Assembly (NCBI RefSeq): GCF_003997495.1 | Contig: NZ_RZRU01000003.1 | Span: 1-64,000 of the forward strand | DNA: 64,000 bases | Source: Mesorhizobium sp. M7A.F.Ca.US.008.03.1.1 | GTDB taxonomy: Bacteria; Pseudomonadota; Alphaproteobacteria; Rhizobiales; Rhizobiaceae | Reading direction: 5' to 3' | In this document: piece by piece, positions 58,172 to 64,000 of the stretch | Layout: every line of letters begins with the position of its first letter | Numbering within the stretch: position 1 is the stretch's first letter | Notes under the pieces: generated by a model | Databases searched by the model: none | The model's input: the letters and a program-made list of their open reading frames with translations, nothing else | Told to the model about the DNA's origin: nothing | Made by a program: the position numbers and the translations under genes

Positions 58172-58438
58172 AGCGCCGGCGGACTTAAATGGATATACGA
58201 CACCATCGAGATCGCCGCCGGCAACCTCACGGCCATACGCTATATCGAGCGTATCGAAGCCTACTGCCAGGGTCTCGACTACGCCTCGGAGCGCGGAACA
58301 CGCCGTGACGATCTGCGGCCAGGGCTTCGGGTTGTCGGTTTCGAGCGCCGTGCAACGGTGACCTTTACAGTGGAATCCGACCAAGTGGTGATTTTCCGTG
58401 TGTTCTATGGCGGCGCCAATTGGGAGGATGAGCTCTAA
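58168..58438 (+). pseudogene. parE: ParE-like toxin remnant with N-terminal deletion and frameshift
   Basis: A GTG at 58168 overlaps the antitoxin stop as in intact parDE pairs, but the frame reads only VKRRRT and stops at 58186. From 58190 the next frame reads WIYDTIEIAAGNL, then YIERIEAYCQGL, DLRPGLRVVGFERRATVTF and VIFRVFYGGANWEDEL up to a TAA at 58436. These 82 residues are the typical ParE body and C-terminus. About 10-15 residues between the two parts are missing, so a small deletion removed the first strand and helix and shifted the frame. Confidence 0.82.
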
Positions 58439-58484
58439 CCTGCAACGGGAAAAAGCGTAAACCGCTTAGCTGTCCGAACCCCGG

Positions 58485-59264
58485 CTATCGGTCGACCCGA
58501 TGCTGAAAAAACTGCAAAAACAGTTCCCGCTCCGTGGTGATGTCGAGCTTCTCATAGATGCGCCGGCGATGGTTCTTGACCGTGCCGACGGTGATGCCGA
58601 GGCGCTCGGCGATGTTTGCCGTCGGGTGACCGGCGAGGATCAGCTGGACCAGCTCCCGCTCGCGCAGCGACAGCTCCGGCCACAGGCTGGCCGGAATGGT
58701 CGGCTCCTGCCGGGGCGAGGCGCCGGGGCCGGTCGGCGCCGACGTGCGGGAGAATTCGGTTCCGCGCGCCTTGATGTCGAGCGCATGCAGCGCCTCGAAC
58801 ACCGGCAGCCGCTCATCCAGCAGGGCGATCTCGCTATCCTTGAATGACATGGTCGAGCGGTCGAGGAAAATGCCGAGGCACCAGTCGCCGCCATCGGCAA
58901 GCATGATGCCGACCTCGTCGCAGATCTCCGACTGCGCCAGGAAGCCGGCAATGTACTGGCCGCGCTTGGCCTCGTCGTCGGCAAGCCGCTTCAGCGGCAT
59001 GATGCCCAGCCTTCGCTCGCGCCGCCACGAGGCATAGAACGGGTCGAACACGTAGTAATTGTCGAGATAGCGCCTGACCATCTCATCCGAGAAGCGCCGG
59101 TGCTTGATGAATTCCGGTGTCTGCGTCGCCGAGTAGCGCGTCACCGTGACGAGGTCGTGCTCGATGTCGGCGCCGATCAGGTCAATCATGCAGTCTACAT
59201 GCCTGTCCGTGCCGGTGGCGGCGATCGCCCTGGCGAGCGGCGCCCAGATATTGCCCATGCGCAT
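58485..59264 (-). CDS. LuxR-family transcriptional regulator
   Basis: The 259-residue regulator ends with a LuxR-type DNA-binding domain (LSLRERELVQLILAGHPTAN then IAERLGITVGTVKNHRRRIY near residues 200-240). Its N-terminal 170 residues (DLVTVTRYSATQTPEFIKHR, VFDPFYASWRRE, GIMLADGGDWCLGIFLDRS) look like a GAF-like sensor, not an acyl-homoserine-lactone domain I can recognise. ATG 59258 is an alternative start with a better-placed AAGGG. It is divergent from the acetone carboxylase operon by about 110 bp and is its likely regulator. Confidence 0.87.
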   Translation of the reverse strand: MRMGNIWAPLARAIAATGTDRHVDCMIDLIGADIEHDLVTVTRYSATQTPEFIKHRRFSDEMVRRYLDNYYVFDPFYASWRRERRLGIMPLKRLADDEAKRGQYIAGFLAQSEICDEVGIMLADGGDWCLGIFLDRSTMSFKDSEIALLDERLPVFEALHALDIKARGTEFSRTSAPTGPGASPRQEPTIPASLWPELSLRERELVQLILAGHPTANIAERLGITVGTVKNHRRRIYEKLDITTERELFLQFFQHRVDR

Positions 59265-59376
59265 GCCCTTTTCTCGGTGATGTCAGCCCAACCGTCATTG
59301 TGTCTTTAGGCATATGGCGCGAAGCCCCCTGTCGAATCTAGCCTGGCGTCAACCTAGACCAGATCCCGAGGCGACC

Positions 59377-61536
59377 GTGACCCAGCCAAACCTGACCAGT
59401 CCAATCATTGGCAATCCAATCGTCATTGGCATCGACGCCGGCGGCACCATGACCGACACGATCCTTGTCGATCAGGACGGCCACTTCAAGATCGGCAAGT
59501 CTGCGACCACGCCGAAGAACGAAGCCGAAGGCTTCTTGGCCTCGGCCGAGGACGCCGCGGATGCCTGGGGCATCTCGCTGGAATCACTGTTTTCCGGCGT
59601 CAACGTCGTGCTCTATTCCGGCACCGGCATGCTCAACACGCTGCTGTCGCGCACGGGTCGCCGGCTCGGCCTGATTACAACCAAGGGCCTCGAGGACATG
59701 ATCCTGATGGGCCGCGGCCTGCAGGCCTGGGCCGACTATTCCTATGCCGACCGGCTGCATGCCGTCACCCATCACCATCCCGATCCGCTGGTGCCGCGCC
59801 GCCGCACGCATGGCGTCACCGAGCGCATCGACCAGTTCGGCGACATCGTGCTGCCGCTCTACGAGCATGAGGTCTCCGCCGCCGCCAAAAAGCTGATCAC
59901 CGACAAGGTCGAGGCGATCTGCATCATGACCATCTTCTCGCATGTCAATCCGGTGCACGAGAAGCGCATTGCCGAGATCTGCCGCGAGGAGGTCCAGAAG
60001 GCCGGCGCCGACATCATCGTCTACACCAGCCACGAGGTCCGCCCGGTCATCCGCGAGCAGTCGCGGCTGAACTCGGTGCTGATCGAGGCCTATGCAACCT
60101 CGCGTGGCCGCAAGCAGCTTAGGGGTATCGAGGACGTCTCGAAGAAATACGGCTTCAAGTATGGCGTGCAGACGCTGCTGTCCTTCGGCGGCCTGACCTC
60201 GATCAACCATCCGCGCCTGCATGAAACCATGATCTCCGGCCCGATCGGCGGCATCCTTGGTGCGGCCTATGTCGGCAAGCTGATCGGCAATGATTCGCTG
60301 ATCTGCTCGGATATGGGCGGCACCTCCTTCGACATGGGCGTCATCACACGTGGTCAGACGCGGATCGAGAACGAGCCGCTGATGGACCGTTTCAAGCTCA
60401 ACGTGCCGACGTTGCATCTCGACACGATCGGCGCCGGCGCCGGCATGATCCTCAAGGTCGATCCCCTGACCAAGAAGGTCTCGCTCGGGCCGGAAAGCGC
60501 CGGCTCCGACCCCGGCCCGATCTGCTTCGATCGCGGCGGCACCGAGCCCACCATCGCCGACTGCGACGCCATCCTCGGCCGCCTCAACCCGCACTATTTC
60601 CTCGGCGGCAAGGTCGTGCTGCAGGTCGAAAAAGCCCGCCGCGCCTTCCAGGAGAAATGCTCCGACATATTGGGCGTCGGGCTGGAAGAAGCCGCCGAAG
60701 GCATGATCGACATGCTGGAGTCCGATGCCAACAACGCGCTGCGCCGCGTCATCTCGGGCCAAGGCATCCATCCCTCCGAATTCACGCTGCTGTCATACGG
60801 CGGCTCCGGTCCGTTGCATCTGGCCGGCTGCTCCAGGGGCATCGGCTTCAAGGACATCATCACCTTCCAGTTCGCCGCCGCCTTCTCCGCCTTCGGCTGC
60901 ACCACGGCCGATTTCATGCGCCGGCATTCGGTGTCGACGCAGCACGACATCCCGTCACGCGCCGATGAGGCGACGCTGGCCGCCTTCGGCGCGAAGGTGA
61001 CGACAGTGTGGAACGACCTGACCAAGGCCGCGGTCGACGAGATGATCGCCGACGGCCATGCGCGCGAAAAAATCAAGACGGTGCCGTTCCTGATGATGCG
61101 CTACACCGGCCAGCTTGAGGACGTCGAGGTCATGGCGCCGCTTTCCGAGGTCAACTCGGCCGACGATATGCGTAGGGTTATCGACGAATTCGAGGCGGTC
61201 TATGCCAAGGTCAACCATCGCGTGTCGCGCTATGGCGAAGCTGGCTTCACCATCACCGAGCTCGGGTTGATCGCCACCGCCGACAAGGTCAAGCCGGTGC
61301 TGCTCAAGCGACCGCTCGGCAAGTCGGATCCGACCGCCGCCCACAAGGGCGTGCGCGAGGCCTACATTGGCGGGCGCTGGCACAAGGCCAACCTCTATGA
61401 GATGGATCTCCTGCAGCCCGGCCACGAAGTGACCGGCCCGGCCATCATCGAACATCCCGCCACCACGCTCGTCGTTCATCCGCAGGACCGCGTCCATGTC
61501 GATGAATGGACGCTGCTGCACTACACCCACGCTTGA
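59377..61536 (+). CDS. acxA: Acetone carboxylase, beta subunit (hydantoinase A-like)
   Basis: The 719-residue protein has an ASKHA-type ATPase fold: VIGIDAGGTMTDTILVDQDG near residues 16-35, ISGPIGGILGAAYVGKLIG, CSDMGGTSFDMGVITRGQ and SYGGSGPLHLAGC. It matches the acetone carboxylase beta subunit of Xanthobacter in length (about 717) and pattern. The enzyme carboxylates acetone to acetoacetate using ATP. GTG 59377 with GAGG just upstream gives the family length; an ATG at 59314 would add 21 residues and leave only 49 bp for two divergent promoters. Acetophenone carboxylase is a relative, but the third subunit gene here favours acetone carboxylase. Confidence 0.85.
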   Translation: MTQPNLTSPIIGNPIVIGIDAGGTMTDTILVDQDGHFKIGKSATTPKNEAEGFLASAEDAADAWGISLESLFSGVNVVLYSGTGMLNTLLSRTGRRLGLITTKGLEDMILMGRGLQAWADYSYADRLHAVTHHHPDPLVPRRRTHGVTERIDQFGDIVLPLYEHEVSAAAKKLITDKVEAICIMTIFSHVNPVHEKRIAEICREEVQKAGADIIVYTSHEVRPVIREQSRLNSVLIEAYATSRGRKQLRGIEDVSKKYGFKYGVQTLLSFGGLTSINHPRLHETMISGPIGGILGAAYVGKLIGNDSLICSDMGGTSFDMGVITRGQTRIENEPLMDRFKLNVPTLHLDTIGAGAGMILKVDPLTKKVSLGPESAGSDPGPICFDRGGTEPTIADCDAILGRLNPHYFLGGKVVLQVEKARRAFQEKCSDILGVGLEEAAEGMIDMLESDANNALRRVISGQGIHPSEFTLLSYGGSGPLHLAGCSRGIGFKDIITFQFAAAFSAFGCTTADFMRRHSVSTQHDIPSRADEATLAAFGAKVTTVWNDLTKAAVDEMIADGHAREKIKTVPFLMMRYTGQLEDVEVMAPLSEVNSADDMRRVIDEFEAVYAKVNHRVSRYGEAGFTITELGLIATADKVKPVLLKRPLGKSDPTAAHKGVREAYIGGRWHKANLYEMDLLQPGHEVTGPAIIEHPATTLVVHPQDRVHVDEWTLLHYTHA

Positions 61537-61549
61537 GAGGGCGATCGTC

Positions 61550-63754
61550 ATGTTGGACAAACCTGCCTCGGCCCTGCGCCTTCGCGAAAGACTGCTCGAT
61601 TCCGAGCGGCTGATGGAAGAGACCGGCTGCTATGACGGCATCACCGAACTCACCCTGCGCAACCAGGATCCGCTGAAATTCGAGACCCTGCACACCAAGC
61701 TGCGCGCCTATTGTGTCTCGGCCCGCGAAATGGCCCGCCGCATCTCGGCCTCGCCCGGCGTGCGCGAGGTCGGCGAAATGGTGGTCGCCATCTACACGCC
61801 CGAGGGCGACGCCATCGCGCTGTCCAATGGCATCATGGTGCATGTCCATACGATGAGCCGCTTCATCAAATGGATGATCAAAAACGGCTACGAGGACAAC
61901 CCGCGCATCCGCGAAGGCGATATCTTCGCCAACAATGATGCCTTCATCGGCACCGTGCAGGTGCCTGATGTCATGGACGTGGTACCGATCTTCCATGAAG
62001 GCACGCTGGTCGGCTGGGCCGGTGCTGTCTGCCACGAGCTGGAAGCCGGCGGCATTACCCCTGGCGGCGACGTCTGTCTCGCGCAGGAGCGCTTCACCGA
62101 AGGGCTGTTCGTCTGCGCCGAAAAGATCGGCGAGAACGACGAGATCCGCCGCGACTACGTCATCCGCTGCGAGCGCAACCTGCGCATGCCGATCTACTGG
62201 GTGCTCGATGAGAAGGCCAAGGTCGCCTCCTGCATCGACATGCGCGAAAGCGTCAAGCAGCTGATCTCCGAGATCGGCCTCGACTACTGGATGAAGGTCT
62301 CGAAGGAGTTCATTGAGGAAGGCCGCCGCGCCCAGCTCGCCCGCACCCGCCAGCTCACCGTGCCTGGCATCTATCGCGGCCACACGTTCTACGGCCATGT
62401 CACGGCGGGAAAGCCCGGCTTCCAGCTGCTCGGCGATCCCGACTGGCTTTACAACATCCCGATCGAAATGGAGATCACCACCGACGGCAAGATAACCATG
62501 GACTGCGAGGGCACGCAGCCCTGGGGCTACCATTCGATGAACTGCACGCCGGCCGGCATGGATGGCGGCATGTTCGTGACGCTGACCCAGCACATGAATT
62601 TCGAAGGGCTGGTCAATGATGGCGCCTGGATGGCAACCGAACTAAAACTGCCGCACGGCACCTGGACCAATCCCGACAACGAAATGGTGGCGACCGCCAC
62701 CTCATGGGCCTTGCTGCTGCCGGCCTACGGCGTCTTCCAGCGGCTTTTGTCGCGCAGCTTCGTCGCGCGCGGCTTTGTCGAGGAGGCCTTTGTCGGTCAG
62801 GTCAACAGCCCGATGATCGAGATGGGTGGCGAAAGCCAATACGGCACGCCGTTCGGCATGGCGCATTTCGAATGCGCCGCCGCGGGCTCCGGCGCGCTCG
62901 CCATCAAGGACGGCCTCGACACCGCCTATGTCGGCTGGAACCCGGAATCCGACATGGGCAACATCGAGGTTTGGGAACAGTCGATGCCGATGGTCTATAT
63001 CGGCCGCTCGATCGTCCCCAATTCCGGCGGCGCCGGCAAATATCGCGGCGGCTGTTCCTTCGTCTCCACCTGGCTGATCAATAAGACCTCGCATCTGCGG
63101 CTCCACACCTCGGAGCACTCTTCCAGGGTGTTCGACAATGGCGGCATGTGCGGCGGTTATCCGGCGCCGACCTGCCAGAAGCATCGCGCGGTGCGCAATT
63201 CAGACATTCACGAACTGGCGGCAAAAGGCGAACCGCTGGCGCATGCGCCCGGCATCGACCCGCATGTCTCCGACTACGAGCGGAACATCGGCGGCGACCA
63301 TGTCGTGATCGAAGGCCCCTACATCACCTCGCCGCACAAATCCGGCGACATCTTCAGCCATTCCTATAATGGCGGCGGTGGTTACGGCGACGTGCTGGAG
63401 CGCGATCCGATCAAGACGGCCTGGGATGTCGAGAACGGTTTTCTCACCCGGCAAGCGGCGGACCAGGTTTTCGGCATCGTGCTGAAGGACGATGAAGACG
63501 GTTATCCCATCGCCGATATCGACGCCACGGTCGAGCGCCGCGCCGCCATGCGCAAAGAGCGTCTGGTCAAGGCGGTTCCGGTGGCGGATTGGATCGCCAA
63601 GGAGCGTGGCCGCGTCGAAAAGGCCGACTTTGCCCCTGAGGTGAAGAAAATGTACGCCAGCGCGATCAAGCTGTCGTCGCGCTTCACCAGGGAATTCAGC
63701 GAGTTCTGGAACGTCGACGCCAGATCGATCTTCACGCCGGGAGCAAAGCCATGA
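61550..63754 (+). CDS. acxB: Acetone carboxylase, alpha subunit (hydantoinase B-like)
   Basis: The 734-residue protein belongs to the hydantoinase B family: REMARRISASPGVREVGEMV near residues 59-78, ALSNGIMVHVHTMSRFIKWM, GDIFANNDAFIGTVQVPDVM, and the glycine-rich SHSYNGGGGYGDVLERDP near residue 605. ATG 61550 has GAGAGGG upstream, 13 bp after the beta gene. It overlaps the gamma gene by 4 bp (ATGA). Confidence 0.85.
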   Translation: MLDKPASALRLRERLLDSERLMEETGCYDGITELTLRNQDPLKFETLHTKLRAYCVSAREMARRISASPGVREVGEMVVAIYTPEGDAIALSNGIMVHVHTMSRFIKWMIKNGYEDNPRIREGDIFANNDAFIGTVQVPDVMDVVPIFHEGTLVGWAGAVCHELEAGGITPGGDVCLAQERFTEGLFVCAEKIGENDEIRRDYVIRCERNLRMPIYWVLDEKAKVASCIDMRESVKQLISEIGLDYWMKVSKEFIEEGRRAQLARTRQLTVPGIYRGHTFYGHVTAGKPGFQLLGDPDWLYNIPIEMEITTDGKITMDCEGTQPWGYHSMNCTPAGMDGGMFVTLTQHMNFEGLVNDGAWMATELKLPHGTWTNPDNEMVATATSWALLLPAYGVFQRLLSRSFVARGFVEEAFVGQVNSPMIEMGGESQYGTPFGMAHFECAAAGSGALAIKDGLDTAYVGWNPESDMGNIEVWEQSMPMVYIGRSIVPNSGGAGKYRGGCSFVSTWLINKTSHLRLHTSEHSSRVFDNGGMCGGYPAPTCQKHRAVRNSDIHELAAKGEPLAHAPGIDPHVSDYERNIGGDHVVIEGPYITSPHKSGDIFSHSYNGGGGYGDVLERDPIKTAWDVENGFLTRQAADQVFGIVLKDDEDGYPIADIDATVERRAAMRKERLVKAVPVADWIAKERGRVEKADFAPEVKKMYASAIKLSSRFTREFSEFWNVDARSIFTPGAKP

Positions 63755-64000
63755 CCTCGTACAGCAAGGAAGTCCTAGGCGATCTGGCCGCCGGCAAGCT
63801 GCCCTGGCCGCAGACAAGGCGCATCATGAGTGCCTACAAGGATGACGACCGCTTCTTCAAGATGGTTGCCGTCTATCAGGACCGGGTCGCCTGGAAGGAT
63901 CCGATCCTGCTGCCGGTCTCGGACCATCTGTTCATCTGCCAGAGCGGCGATGAGCGCATTACCCGCTGCGAATGCGGCCACTCCTTCGGCGACTACCGAA
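63751..64000 (+). CDS. acxC: Acetone carboxylase, gamma subunit, partial (runs off the right edge)
   Basis: The first 83 residues are present (MTSYSKEVLGDLAAGKLPWP onward). They include QDRVAWKDPILLPVSDHLFI and the start of a cysteine cluster, CQSG and CECGHSFGDYR, as expected for the small zinc-binding gamma subunit. This gene distinguishes acetone carboxylase from hydantoinase and oxoprolinase pairs, which lack it. Confidence 0.82.
   Translation, partial: MTSYSKEVLGDLAAGKLPWPQTRRIMSAYKDDDRFFKMVAVYQDRVAWKDPILLPVSDHLFICQSGDERITRCECGHSFGDYR

Overview
The window is GC-rich chromosomal DNA that looks like a rhizobial alphaproteobacterium, most likely Mesorhizobium or a close relative. This is inferred from the aroA-cmk gene order, a CP4-like class II EPSP synthase, a TIGR02300 acidic protein next to tRNA-Ala(GGC), a soxBDAG-type sarcosine oxidase operon, and the very dense stock of ABC transporters and GntR/IclR/TetR regulators. 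I found no insertion sequence, prophage, integrase or CRISPR array. The content is housekeeping genes at the left edge, followed by successive catabolic modules.

Layout. 1-2.4 kb: cmk (partial), aroA, TIGR02300 protein and tRNA-Ala. 2.5-12.4 kb: a sugar module with a GntR regulator and D-galactonate dehydratase on the minus strand, divergent from araFGH, a sugar dehydrogenase, L-arabonate dehydratase and L-2-keto-3-deoxyarabonate dehydratase, closed by a second GntR. 12.7-23.9 kb: an organosulfur module (SsuD-like and SfnG-like monooxygenases, an SfnB-like flavoprotein, an MsuE-like FMN reductase) built around a complete branched-chain-amino-acid-type ABC transporter. 24.5-32.8 kb: sarcosine oxidase soxBDAG with a dimethylglycine-dehydrogenase-like gene at its head and a TetR gene. 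33-35.2 kb: an aldehyde dehydrogenase and a DUF1349 protein. 35.4-40.7 kb: two glycosyltransferases, a pyridine nucleotide-disulphide oxidoreductase and a glycoamylase-like protein.

40.9-57.7 kb holds the most interesting unit. A dipeptide-type ABC transporter lacking its binding protein, a CoA-transferase and a semialdehyde dehydrogenase run rightwards. A fused E1 alpha/beta dehydrogenase, the missing type-5 binding protein and a class III aminotransferase run leftwards, 4-15 kb away. The two arms are tied together by a 21-bp IclR-type palindrome that matches at 20 of 21 positions, lies in the same orientation relative to the gene, and sits exactly 102 nt from the start codon in both cases. 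A second, GntR-type motif recurs before the GntR gene, the aminotransferase and the E1 gene. Between the arms lies an otnK-otnC pair (tetronate kinase and decarboxylase).

57.9-58.4 kb: an intact ParD-like antitoxin followed by a frameshifted, N-terminally deleted ParE toxin remnant. 58.5-64 kb: a LuxR-type regulator divergent from an acetone carboxylase operon (beta, alpha and the start of gamma).

A recurring fine-scale theme is a perfect 13-16 bp hairpin with a 6-nt loop placed 6-12 nt after the stop codon of all three ABC binding-protein genes. All functions are assigned by reading the translated sequences and from family knowledge; no database search was run.
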